Notes under the pieces: model-generated
Seen by the model: the letters and a program-made list of their open reading frames with translations, nothing else
What the model was told of the DNA's origin: nothing
Database searches by the model: none
Source of the DNA: an uncultured Sphingomonas sp.
Lineage (GTDB): Bacteria; Pseudomonadota; Alphaproteobacteria; Sphingomonadales; Sphingomonadaceae
Direction of reading: 5' to 3'
DNA length: 64,000 nucleotides
Assembly (NCBI RefSeq): GCF_937859915.1
Contig: NZ_CALMAW010000122.1
Span: 18,967 to 82,966 of the forward strand
In this document: positions 39,767 through 49,367 of the stretch, one piece after another
How the letters are laid out: each line of letters starts with the position of its first letter
Numbering within the stretch: the stretch's first letter is position 1
Position numbers and translations under genes: made by a program

Positions 39767-41208
39767 CGTCTCCCTCCCCGTGGGGGTTGCTCAAGCGCTT
39801 TGCTCCCCTGCTGCTGCTCGCGGGCTGTACCGTCGGCCCCAATTTCGAGCGGCCCAAGATCGACTCGCCTAGCGCGTACGGCGCCGAACCCACCAACGTC
39901 CCCAGCCGCACCTATGGCGGCGAGGTCGATACGGCCTGGTGGACCAATTTCCGCGATCCCGAGCTCAGCTCGCTGGTCGACCGGCTGGCCAAGCAGAATC
40001 TCGACCTGCAGAGCGCCGCCGAGCGCATCGCGCAGTCGCGCGCGCAACGCGACGTCGCCGCGTCGCAGGGCCTGCCGCACATCGATGCGACCCCCAAATA
40101 TACCCGCGAGCGCGAGAGCCTCAACGGCACGCCCTCGCTGGTCACGCCGGCGCCGGGCGCGCCGCTCGCGTTCAACCTGTTCCAGCCGATGGTCAGCGCC
40201 GGCTGGGAGCTCGACCTGTTCGGCCGCGTCCGCCGCGCGGTCGAGGCCGCCGGCGCGCAGACCCAGGCCGCGATCGAGGCGCGGCGCGGCATCGCATTGT
40301 CGGCGATCGCCGAGCTGGCGCAGGATTATATGCAGCTGCGCCAGCTCCAGCGCGAAGAGGCGTTCGTCCGCGACAATCTGGCGCTGTCGCAAAAGCGCAT
40401 CGCCCTGGTGCGCAACCGATTCGCCAACGGCGTCGCGACCACGCTCGACCTCGCGCAGGCCGAGGCGCAGGCCTCGACGATCGCGCAGGATCTGCCGACA
40501 TTGCGGTCGCAGCAGGCGCAGATGATCAACGCGATCGGGCTGCTGCTCGCCGAGCCGCCGCGCAGCCTACTCGACGAGCTGACCCGGCCCGCGGTCCAGC
40601 CGCCGGTCCCACCAATCGTCCCGGTCGGCCTGCCCGGCGAACTGATGCGCCGCCGCCCCGACATCCGCGAGGCCGAGGCCGATCTCCATGCCGCGACCGC
40701 CGAGACCGGCGTCGCGGTCGCATCCTTCTATCCCGACATCTCGCTGTCGGGCAGCTTCGGCTTCGAGAGCCTCAAGACCAGCACGCTGTTCGACTGGGCG
40801 TCGCGCGTGTTCATGGTCGGGCCGACGGTCGACCTGCCGATCTTCGAGGGCGGGCGGCTCAAGGGCACGCTCAAGCTGCGCAAGGCGCAGCAGCGCGAAG
40901 CCGCGATCCAGTATCGCAAGGTGGTGCTGCAGGCGTGGCACGACGTCGACAATGCGCTCACCGCCTATGCCGAGGCCCAGCACGCGCAGGCCGACACGCT
41001 GACGACGACGCAGGCGGACGCGCGCGCGCTCAGGGCGGCCGAGCAGCAATATGCCGAGGGGGTCACGACGTTCATCGACGTGATCCAGGCGCAGACCGCG
41101 CTGCTGCAGAGCCAGGATGCGGGGGCGCGCGCCAATGCCCGCGTCGAGATCGCGCTGGTCTCGCTCTACAAGGCACTCGGCGGCGGCTGGGAGACGGTGG
41201 CGCAATAA
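39763..41208 (+). CDS. NodT-family outer membrane efflux lipoprotein
   Basis: LLLLAGCTVGPNFERP lipobox; WWTNFRDPELSSLVDRLAKQNLDLQSAAERIAQSRAQRDVAAS; RRPDIREAEADLHAATAETGVA. Confidence 0.95.
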   Translation: MTSPSPWGLLKRFAPLLLLAGCTVGPNFERPKIDSPSAYGAEPTNVPSRTYGGEVDTAWWTNFRDPELSSLVDRLAKQNLDLQSAAERIAQSRAQRDVAASQGLPHIDATPKYTRERESLNGTPSLVTPAPGAPLAFNLFQPMVSAGWELDLFGRVRRAVEAAGAQTQAAIEARRGIALSAIAELAQDYMQLRQLQREEAFVRDNLALSQKRIALVRNRFANGVATTLDLAQAEAQASTIAQDLPTLRSQQAQMINAIGLLLAEPPRSLLDELTRPAVQPPVPPIVPVGLPGELMRRRPDIREAEADLHAATAETGVAVASFYPDISLSGSFGFESLKTSTLFDWASRVFMVGPTVDLPIFEGGRLKGTLKLRKAQQREAAIQYRKVVLQAWHDVDNALTAYAEAQHAQADTLTTTQADARALRAAEQQYAEGVTTFIDVIQAQTALLQSQDAGARANARVEIALVSLYKALGGGWETVAQ

Positions 41209-41235
41209 GCGCTTTCGCGGCGGACGGTGCCGGAT

Positions 41236-42021
41236 ATGCTGGTGACGCGTCCACGGAGCGATTCGGTGAAGACTGTCGCGATCCTGCTGGCCCTGCTCAC
41301 GGCGGCGTCCGCCGCTGCGGCCCCGCCGCGCCAGCCGACGTCGCCCGACGACGCGCTGTGCCGGATCCAATTCAAAAGCGCCGTCGCAGGGCGGCCGGCC
41401 GCCGATATCGCCGCGCCGTGCTGGCGCATCGGGCCGATCGCGCTCGGCATGCGCGAGGCGGCGGTCGAGCAGCGGATCGGCCGTCCCGTCGCCACCACCG
41501 ACCGATCGACCACCATGCCCGGGCCTCATCGCGTCTTCCATGCGACGCTGCACGCCTTTTCGGCGATGCCCGACGCGCCGGTGCAAAATGGCCGCGCGCG
41601 GCTCCGTCTGACCAAATTGCTCTATGACGACGGCACGCTCGTCGCGATCGACACGGCGCCCGGTGCGCGCATCGACGGGTTCGCCTGCCCGGTGGGCGCC
41701 ACATCCTCCGCCACTGCCAACAACGTCGAGATCGACGCGCGCACCGGGCCGCTCCTGCGCTTCGCGACCGTCGAGGCGGGCGATCCGCTGGCCTCACTCG
41801 GCCGTGTGTTCGGCAAACCCCCTTTAGGTAATCGGTCGCGCGACTGGTTCACCTATCTGCCGGTGCCGATCGGTGTCGCGGTCGATCCCGATCGCGCCGC
41901 GATCCTGGGCTTCACCATCGCCACCGACGACCAGGCGCTGACCAGCGCGGCGCTTCCCATAGTGCATCTGCAGCGTGACGCCGCCTGCTCGCTGATCGCG
42001 ATCCAGTTCGCGCTGCGCTGA
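41236..42021 (+). CDS. Hypothetical secreted protein
   Basis: N-terminal hydrophobic leader KTVAILLALLTAASAAAAPP; no recognised domain. Confidence 0.6.
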   Translation: MLVTRPRSDSVKTVAILLALLTAASAAAAPPRQPTSPDDALCRIQFKSAVAGRPAADIAAPCWRIGPIALGMREAAVEQRIGRPVATTDRSTTMPGPHRVFHATLHAFSAMPDAPVQNGRARLRLTKLLYDDGTLVAIDTAPGARIDGFACPVGATSSATANNVEIDARTGPLLRFATVEAGDPLASLGRVFGKPPLGNRSRDWFTYLPVPIGVAVDPDRAAILGFTIATDDQALTSAALPIVHLQRDAACSLIAIQFALR

Positions 42022-42051
42022 TACGACCCCGAAGAGGAAGGGGACGACGTC

Positions 42052-43305
42052 CTAGCGGTACCGTTCCAGCGACAGATCATGGAACGCGATCTCCGGCGGC
42101 TTGCCGCTCATCAGGTCCGCAAGCAGCCGCCCCGATCCGCAGGCCATCGTCCAGCCGAGCGTGCCGTGGCCGGTGTTGAGGAACAGATTGGCGAGCCCGG
42201 TCGCGCCGACGATCGGCGGGCCGTCGGGGGTCATCGGGCGCAGGCCGCTCCACAAGGGTACGTCGCGATGATCGCCGGCGCCGGGAAAGAAATCCTCGAG
42301 CGCGTGGATCAGCGTCGCGCGGCGCACGTCGGGGCGATCGGTGGTGTAGCCCGAGATCTCGGCCATGCCGCCGACGCGGATGCGGTCGCCCAGCCGGGTA
42401 ATCGCGATCTTGTAGGTCTCGTGCATCAGCGTCGAGATCGGCGCGCGGCTCTCCTCGACGATCGGCACGGTGATCGAATAGCCCTTCACCGGATAGACCG
42501 GCAGGCGAAGCCCGAGCGGCGCCACCAGCGCGCGTGAAAAACTGCCGAGCGCGACGACATAGCGGTCCGCCTCGATCGGCCCCTTGTCGGTCCGCACCGC
42601 GCTGACCTGTCCGCCCTCGGTCTCGATCGCACTGATCGTCGTGTCGAGGCGGAAGGCGACGCCCATGTCCTGGCAGATCGCCGCCAGCGCGCTGGTGAAC
42701 AGGAAACAGTCGCCGGTCTCGTCATTGGGCAGCCGCAACCCGCCGACGATCTTGTCCAGCGCGCCGGCGAGACCGGGTTCGGCGGCAACGCAGCCGGCGG
42801 GGTCGAGCACCTCGTAGGGCACCCCGCCCTTGGCCAGCACGTCGACATCCTTGGCGACCCCGTCGAGCTGCTTGGACTTGGTGAACACCTGCAGCGTGCC
42901 GAGCGCGCGGCCGTCATAGTCGATGGCCTCAGTGCCGCGCAGCGCGATCAGCGCGTCGCGGCTATATTCGGCCAAGCGGACCATGCGGTCCTTGTTGATC
43001 GCATAGCGCGCCGCGGTGCAGTTGCGCAGCATCGCAACCAGCCAGCCGACCATCGTCGCATCGGGGCGCAGCCGCAGGATCAGCGGGGCATGCTGCGCAA
43101 GCAGCCAGCCGATCGCCTTTGCGGGGACGCCCGGCGCCGCCCAGGGCGAGGCATAGCCGGGCGAGATCTCGCCGGCATTGGCGAAGCTCGTCTCCAGCGC
43201 GACGCTGGGCTGACGCTCGATGACGGTGACCTGATGGCCTTCGCGCGCCAGATAATAGGCCGTGGTGACGCCGATCACGCCGCCGCCGAGCACCGCGATC
43301 TTCAT
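42052..43305 (-). CDS. dadA: D-amino acid dehydrogenase
   Basis: [100 protein letters not shown]. Confidence 0.95.
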   Translation of the reverse strand: MKIAVLGGGVIGVTTAYYLAREGHQVTVIERQPSVALETSFANAGEISPGYASPWAAPGVPAKAIGWLLAQHAPLILRLRPDATMVGWLVAMLRNCTAARYAINKDRMVRLAEYSRDALIALRGTEAIDYDGRALGTLQVFTKSKQLDGVAKDVDVLAKGGVPYEVLDPAGCVAAEPGLAGALDKIVGGLRLPNDETGDCFLFTSALAAICQDMGVAFRLDTTISAIETEGGQVSAVRTDKGPIEADRYVVALGSFSRALVAPLGLRLPVYPVKGYSITVPIVEESRAPISTLMHETYKIAITRLGDRIRVGGMAEISGYTTDRPDVRRATLIHALEDFFPGAGDHRDVPLWSGLRPMTPDGPPIVGATGLANLFLNTGHGTLGWTMACGSGRLLADLMSGKPPEIAFHDLSLERYR

Positions 43306-44465
43306 GCCGAGACGCCGTCGGCGCCGGTCGCGACGACCTGATAGCGCCGGCCGAGCGAGGTCAGCAGTTCGTAGGAGATCGTGTCCGCCTCTTGTGCCAC
43401 CATTTCGATCGGCCGGTGGGGGCCGATCAGCTCGACCCAGTCGCCTTCGCCGAGCGCCCCGTCGGCAAGATCTGTGATATCTATCGTCATACTGTCCATC
43501 GAAACGCGCCCGGCGATCGCTAGGGTCCGCCCGCCGAACCACGCCGCCCCGATTCCGCCCAGCCGGCGCGGCCAGCCATCGGCGTAGCCGACTCCGAGCG
43601 TCGCCAGCCGACTCGGCCGCGCTGCGACGAAGGTCAGTCCGTAGCCGACGCCCGCGCCCACGGGCACGTCGCGGATCTGCAGCACGCGCGCCTCGAGCGT
43701 GACCACGGGGGACACGGCATCGCGATGATCGACGTCGGCGGGCTGCGCGCCATAGAGGGCGATGCCGGGCCGCACGAGATCGAAGCGGAAGCGCTCGTCG
43801 AGAAATATGCCTGCCGAATTGGCGAGCGAGCGCGGAACGCCGGGAAAGCGAGCGGCGGTCGCGGCGAAACGCGCATATTGGTCGGCATTGGCGCTGTCGG
43901 CCGAGGCGTCGGCGCTGGCGAGATGGCTAATGATCAGCCGCAGCGGAACGGCGGCGCGAAACGCGGGGTCCTCGGCCAGTGTCTCCGCCTCGTCGCACGC
44001 GACGCCCAGCCGCGACATGCCGCTGTCGAGCTGGAGCGCCGCGGGCAGCGGCCGACCCGCATCCTGCGCGAATGCCTGCCACCGCCGCGCCTCGCGGAGC
44101 GTGTTGAGCACCGGGATCACGCCGTGCGCGGCGAGCATCGCCTCCGCCCCCGCAGGAACGCCGTTGAGGACATAGAGAATGTCGTCACCGCCGAGCAGAC
44201 CGGCAAGCGCCAGCGCTTCGTCGACGGTTGCGACGAAAAAGCTGCGGCATCCCGCGGCGCGCAGCACCGGGACGACGCGGGCGATGCCAAGGCCATAGGC
44301 ATCCGCCTTGACCACCGCGGCACATTCGGCCGGTGCCGCGCGGGCGGCGAGCCGCGCGTAATTGGCACGCAGCGCGGCAAGATCAATCGTCAGCCGCCCG
44401 CCGGCTGCCGTCATCGCGTCAGGGAGACCCGCGGCAGTGGGGTCGATGGCAAAGCTGTCGGTCAT
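43302..44465 (-). CDS. dadX: Alanine racemase
   Basis: [16 protein letters not shown]-Lys motif; [25 protein letters not shown]. Confidence 0.94.
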   Translation of the reverse strand: MTDSFAIDPTAAGLPDAMTAAGGRLTIDLAALRANYARLAARAAPAECAAVVKADAYGLGIARVVPVLRAAGCRSFFVATVDEALALAGLLGGDDILYVLNGVPAGAEAMLAAHGVIPVLNTLREARRWQAFAQDAGRPLPAALQLDSGMSRLGVACDEAETLAEDPAFRAAVPLRLIISHLASADASADSANADQYARFAATAARFPGVPRSLANSAGIFLDERFRFDLVRPGIALYGAQPADVDHRDAVSPVVTLEARVLQIRDVPVGAGVGYGLTFVAARPSRLATLGVGYADGWPRRLGGIGAAWFGGRTLAIAGRVSMDSMTIDITDLADGALGEGDWVELIGPHRPIEMVAQEADTISYELLTSLGRRYQVVATGADGVSA

Positions 44466-44562
44466 TTCACTTCCACAGACGCGCGACGCGCCCTTATCGT
44501 TCACTCGCAGGCGAGACCAGAGCCGATCGCGAGCCTTCTCAGCCAGCTAGCCGGATCCGCGA

Positions 44563-44838
44563 TCAATGCTTCGCGCGATTGGCCCGCAGTGTCAGTATGA
44601 GCGCGACCGCCAGCGACTCGACGCCGAGCGTCCCGATCCACGCAATCCCATGCCGGGCGCGGTCGTCGTCGATCAGCGCGATGCCGAACGACCCCGCGAG
44701 CAAGACGACGCCTGTCAGTCTCAGCGCGCGCCGGCGACTGCGGTCGAGACGACCGCCGAACAGCTCCGCCGCCTGCCGCGGCGTGCCGCCCGCGATCAGC
44801 ATGATCGCGAGCATCGCGACGACCGACGCCATGATCAT
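44563..44838 (-). CDS. DUF3325-like small membrane protein
   Basis: 91 aa, hydrophobic, ATGA overlap with the upstream PepSY gene; position typical of siderophore-uptake accessory clusters. Confidence 0.65.
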   Translation of the reverse strand: MIMASVVAMLAIMLIAGGTPRQAAELFGGRLDRSRRRALRLTGVVLLAGSFGIALIDDDRARHGIAWIGTLGVESLAVALILTLRANRAKH

Positions 44839-46325
44839 GCCATGACCCGCCTGCGCATGGCGCGGATGGGCGCTTGCTGCCGACCAACGATCACTGCCGC
44901 AGCGGCGAACAGCATTGCCAGCACGATCGCCACGGCATCGACCGCCCATGTCGCCGAGAGCGCGATGCCGGCCGCGATGTCGGCTACCGCTATCGCCGCG
45001 CACATCACGGCCGCGAGCGTCAAAAGCTCTCTCCAGCACCGCCGCGGCGCGCGAAGCGCCGCGAACACCAATATCGCGCCCCAGGTCCAGAACATGGCGC
45101 GCACTTCCCAGTCGGATCGGTGCGCAAGCGTGGTCGGCAGCAGGCGGTTGGCAAGGAAGAAGGCGGCGAACGCGATCGGGGTGCCGGCGACGAAGCCGAG
45201 ATTGAGCCGCTCGACGAACCTGATTCCCACATCGTCGCGATGGCGACGGCGCTTGGCGGTCCACAGCAGCAACCCGGCGCCGATCATCGCGGTAAGCGCC
45301 AGTCCCGAGACGAAATACAGCCAGCGGATCGCCACGCCGGCAAAGCGCGCGGTGTGCAACCCATAGAGAACATCATAGGTCGCGATCGCCGGGCGATGCT
45401 CGTCATGCGCCGCGATCAGCCGGCCGCTCGGCCCGTCGAAGCTCAGCGTCTCGGCCTGGACGCCGATGCGCGCGTCCTCGGCGCGCACCACCGTCACCAC
45501 CGCGGCGGCGTCACCCGGATGCGCGACGCTGAACTGGAGCAGGCCGCCGCCGAAGCGCCGCTCGGCCTCGGCGAGGATCGGACCGATCGGCGCCAGCGGC
45601 GCGGCGCGACCGGCGGCCGGACGGTCGAGCGTCGCGGGGTAGAGGTCGCGGCTGAGCGCGGCCTGGTCGCCGCGATAGGCCGATTGCAGCCCCCAGGGCA
45701 TGATCAGTTGGGCGAGCGTCAACGCGCCGGTGAAGGCGATCATCAGATGGAAGGGCAGCGCGGTCACCGCGAGCAGATTATGCGCGTCGAGCCAGCTGCG
45801 CTGCCCCTTGCGCGGTCGGAAGGTGAAGAAGTCGACGAAGATGCGCCGGTGCGCGACGATCCCGGTCAGCAACGCCAGCAGCATCGCCAGCGCCGCGGAC
45901 GCCGACAGGATGCGCCCCCACGGATAGGGAAGTTCAAGTTCGAAGTGGAGCCGGTAAAAGAAGTCGCCGCCGAGCGTGTCGCGGATCCGTTCGGGGCTGC
46001 CGCTGCGCGCATCCAGCCATTTCTGGACATAGCCCGCCCTCGGGTCCGACCAGACCGCATAGCTCGTCGTCGATCGCGCGTCGGCCGGCTGGACATACCA
46101 GGTCGGCGACGTGGCGGCGTTCACGGAGAGCCACCGCACAGCCGCGGTTCCCGCCGCCACGCTGTCGGTGACGCAGCAGCTGGCTTCCGGGCGCGCCCAG
46201 TCGCCAATCTCCTCGCGGAACACGCTGAGCGTGCCGGCGAGCGCGATCGCGAAGAGCAACCAGCCGATGACCAGCCCCGACCAGTCGTGCAGCCATGTCA
46301 TCGACGGGCGGAAACCCGGCTTCAC
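44835..46325 (-). CDS. PepSY-associated TM helix protein
   Basis: WLHDWSGLVIGWLLFAIALAGTLSVFREEIGDWARPE...RILSASAALAMLLALLTGIVAHRRIFVDFFTFRPRKGQRSWLDAHNLLAV. Confidence 0.93.
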   Translation of the reverse strand: MKPGFRPSMTWLHDWSGLVIGWLLFAIALAGTLSVFREEIGDWARPEASCCVTDSVAAGTAAVRWLSVNAATSPTWYVQPADARSTTSYAVWSDPRAGYVQKWLDARSGSPERIRDTLGGDFFYRLHFELELPYPWGRILSASAALAMLLALLTGIVAHRRIFVDFFTFRPRKGQRSWLDAHNLLAVTALPFHLMIAFTGALTLAQLIMPWGLQSAYRGDQAALSRDLYPATLDRPAAGRAAPLAPIGPILAEAERRFGGGLLQFSVAHPGDAAAVVTVVRAEDARIGVQAETLSFDGPSGRLIAAHDEHRPAIATYDVLYGLHTARFAGVAIRWLYFVSGLALTAMIGAGLLLWTAKRRRHRDDVGIRFVERLNLGFVAGTPIAFAAFFLANRLLPTTLAHRSDWEVRAMFWTWGAILVFAALRAPRRCWRELLTLAAVMCAAIAVADIAAGIALSATWAVDAVAIVLAMLFAAAAVIVGRQQAPIRAMRRRVMA

Positions 46326-46669
46326 GGTCGCCAGCCGCCCGCGACCGCGATCCCGCCGAACAACGCGGCGAAGACCAAAATGCCCGCCCAGGCGCGCGTC
46401 GCGCTCCGTGCCCAGAAACAGCCCATCGCCGCCATCGGCAGCGCCAGCATCGCCGCGATCAGACCCGCCGTCGCCGCATCGATACGGCGCATCGGCAACG
46501 CCCAGGCGCCCGCGATCGCGACCAGCGCCGCCACGCCATAGCCCCCCGCCAGTGCCGCGACGAGCCGCGACGCGACGGCGAGACGGTAGCGCGGCGTGAC
46601 GGTGCGGGCTGCCACTACCAGCTGAAGCCGATCGTGCCCTGCACCGTGCGGCGCTGGCCGTACCAGCAC
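46322..46669 (-). CDS. DUF3649-like membrane protein
   Basis: RYRLAVASRLVAALAGGYGVAALVAIAGAWALP...AMGCFWARSATRAW; start uncertain. Confidence 0.7.
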   Translation of the reverse strand: MLVRPAPHGAGHDRLQLVVAARTVTPRYRLAVASRLVAALAGGYGVAALVAIAGAWALPMRRIDAATAGLIAAMLALPMAAMGCFWARSATRAWAGILVFAALFGGIAVAGGWRP

Positions 46670-48792
46670 CAGCTATATTGGGCGAGGCAGCTGGTCAGAT
46701 ACTTCTTGTCGAACAGGTTGGTGCTGTTGATCCCGACCGTCAGCCCCTTGAGGCGCGGGTTCGCCGCACCGAGATCGAAGCGGAGCAGCGCGTCGAACAA
46801 GGTCGCCGCCGGGGTGCGGACCGGGTTGCTCGCGAGCGTCACCGGATCGGTGTAGAAGTCCGCATAGACGCTGTCGACATGACGGACGTCGCCGCCGACG
46901 GTGAGGCCTTCCAGCCGGCCCGACTTGGGCGACCAGTCGAGATAGGCGGTGACGCCGCCGCGGCCGACCGAATCGAGGCCATGGCCGACCGCCGCCGGCT
47001 GGGCGACGTCCTCGAGCACCTTCACGGCCTGGCGACTGAACGCGATCTTGGTGCTGAAGCCATAAGGCAGCGGCGCGGTCGCCTCGATCTCGACGCCGCG
47101 CGAGCGCACCTTGCCGGCCTGGAAGGCGAGGAAGGTGATGGGATTGCTCGACAGCACATTGGTCTGATCGATGTGGAACCACGCGCCGGTGAGCAGGATC
47201 GGCGTACCCGGGACCTGATATTTGAGACCGGCCTCGAACTGCTTGCCGAGCGAGGGATCGGCAAGGCCGCCGCTCGCCAATTGCTGCGCCTGCGGCTCGA
47301 ACGAGGTCGAGTAGCTGACATAGGGCGAAAGACCGATCGGCGTGACGTAGAGCGCGCCGACCCGGTAGGTGAATTTCTGGTTGTGCTGGATTTCGGTAGC
47401 CAGCGTCTGCCGTGCCCAATCCTGCCGACCGCTGAGCAACAGGCGAAGCCCACCGAGCGAGATCTGGTCCTGCGCATAGATGCCCTGCTGGCGGGTATGC
47501 GTCTCCACGAAGGCCGGCACGGCGGGAAATCCCGGATAGTCGGGTACTGAAGCCGGATTCGCGGGTGTCGGCATCGTACCATAGACCGGATCGAACACGT
47601 CGATGTTGGTCGCCGGGCCGAATTTATACAGTTCGGCCGAGTGCGCGACCTGGCGGTCGACACCCAGCAAGACAGTGTGGTGCAGCGGTCCGGTGTCGAA
47701 CTGGCCGGTCAACTGGTTGTCGAACGTCCAGTCGTTGAGCTGCTCGCGCGTCGCATAGGAGGCGCGGCTGTAGACGGTCGGTGCGGCGATGGCCTCCGCC
47801 GGGCCGCCGCTGGTGTAGACGATGCCCAGATCGCTATGGACATATTGGTAGCGGCCCGACGAGCGGAACGCCCAGCCGCTGCCGAAATCATGCTTGAAGA
47901 TATAGGTGAGGCTGGCCTGCGAGCGGCTGAAGAAATCGCCGGGCTCGCCGCCGTAGAAATGCGTCGAGATCGTGCCGGCCGGGTTGGCGATCAGCGTGCC
48001 GAGCGCGGGATCGACGCCATAGTCGCCGTTGCGCGGATCGTGCGAATAATTGCCGAGGATCGTGAAACTGGTCGGCGTGCCGGTACCCAGCGTGACCGCA
48101 CCGGAGACGGTCTGCCGCGCGCGCGTACCATAGGTCTGCTGCGTATCGGCGCCATTGGCGCTGCCATAGACGCGCCACAGGATGTTCTGCCCGGCGCGGC
48201 CGCCGACGTCGCCGTCGACCCGATAGAGATTGTAATTGCCGTAGGTCCCAGAGACCGCGCCGTAGAAGCTGCGATCGAGGGGCAGCTTGCTCTGCTCGTT
48301 GACCAGCCCCCCCGGCCCCGACTGCCCGTAGAGCGCCCCTGATGGCCCCTTCAGGATCTCGATCCGGTCAAGCCGGGAGACGTCGACCTGTTGCTGAGCA
48401 TAGCCGGTCGCGCTGGTAAATTCCTTGAGACCGTCAAGAAAGACCGGGGCCGCGAAGCCGCGCAGCGTGAACTGGTCATAGACCTCGGCGTCGGCGCCGC
48501 GCGTCTCGGGGGTCACGCCGGCGACGTAACGCAGCGCCTGGTTGAGGTTCTGCAGACCGAGCTTTGCGACCTCGGAAGCGTCGATCACGCTGATCGACTG
48601 CGGTGTCTCGGCAATCGGAACGTTGGTCTTGGTGGCGGACAATGCGACGGTGACCGGCTTGTCGCCCGTGACCACGATCTCGTCGCCATTGGACGCAGCA
48701 GCGGCATCGGCGGCCTGCGCGGCAGCGAACGGCGTCAGCATCGCGAGGGCTACGCCGCTCAGGAGGCTGGCGCGCGCAAAAGATCGAAGCAT
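46615..48792 (-). CDS. TonB-dependent siderophore receptor
   Basis: TPQSISVIDASEVAKLGLQNLNQALRYVAGVTPE plug domain; RIEILKGPSGALYGQSGPGGLVN; terminal Trp ...TIGFSW. Confidence 0.95.
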   Translation of the reverse strand: MLRSFARASLLSGVALAMLTPFAAAQAADAAAASNGDEIVVTGDKPVTVALSATKTNVPIAETPQSISVIDASEVAKLGLQNLNQALRYVAGVTPETRGADAEVYDQFTLRGFAAPVFLDGLKEFTSATGYAQQQVDVSRLDRIEILKGPSGALYGQSGPGGLVNEQSKLPLDRSFYGAVSGTYGNYNLYRVDGDVGGRAGQNILWRVYGSANGADTQQTYGTRARQTVSGAVTLGTGTPTSFTILGNYSHDPRNGDYGVDPALGTLIANPAGTISTHFYGGEPGDFFSRSQASLTYIFKHDFGSGWAFRSSGRYQYVHSDLGIVYTSGGPAEAIAAPTVYSRASYATREQLNDWTFDNQLTGQFDTGPLHHTVLLGVDRQVAHSAELYKFGPATNIDVFDPVYGTMPTPANPASVPDYPGFPAVPAFVETHTRQQGIYAQDQISLGGLRLLLSGRQDWARQTLATEIQHNQKFTYRVGALYVTPIGLSPYVSYSTSFEPQAQQLASGGLADPSLGKQFEAGLKYQVPGTPILLTGAWFHIDQTNVLSSNPITFLAFQAGKVRSRGVEIEATAPLPYGFSTKIAFSRQAVKVLEDVAQPAAVGHGLDSVGRGGVTAYLDWSPKSGRLEGLTVGGDVRHVDSVYADFYTDPVTLASNPVRTPAATLFDALLRFDLGAANPRLKGLTVGINSTNLFDKKYLTSCLAQYSWCWYGQRRTVQGTIGFSW

Positions 48793-48979
48793 CTACGGTG
48801 TCCCTTGGTTCTGGTCTTGGCGCGCCTCCTAGGTTTGATGCGAGGGACTCGCAATAGCAAATCGGTTCCATCGCCATAATTCGCCTGCCAGATATCGGAT
48901 ACGCCATCCGCGCGCGATTGTGGGCAGCGCGATTATCGCTTACGCTCCGGCAGTCGGATCGGCTCGCGCCGGCCCGGCA

Positions 48980-49200
48980 GATCGCGCTGGTGCCCCGCGA
49001 GGGGCTTAATAGGGAACGCGGTGAGGGCTTTGCGCCCGATGCCGGGGCTGTCCCTGCAACTGTAAGCGGCGAGCGCGCTGCATATCGCTCCCTTCAGCCG
49101 AGAGGGGGCAGCCACTGGGCCGGACGCTAAGTCATGCGGGGCCTGGGAAGGCCATGCATCGTGCGACGACCCGCAAGCCAGGAGACCTGCCAGCGTCTGG
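48980..49200 (+). promoter_or_regulatory. Cobalamin (B12) riboswitch
   Basis: ggcttaatagggaacgcggtgagg ... ggggctgtccctgcaactgtaagcgg ... ccactgggcc ... gggaaggc ... B12 box gcaagccaggagacctgcc. Confidence 0.93.
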
Positions 49201-49367
49201 TCGCTCATGCCTGGTCCAGGGGATGGCCGAGGCACGGACTTGTCCGGTCGAGCGACGTCACGAGCGGCGGGGGCCGCTCGGCGTCAGGGATCGGGTGCAG
49301 GCGCCCGCCGGGTCCCGCGCGCCACCGCACCGCGGCAGGCCCCGGCCCGACGTTGCCCCGGCGCCGG

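Noticed and set aside
44874-46541. 555-aa plus-strand ORF
   Set aside because: Antisense to the PepSY gene
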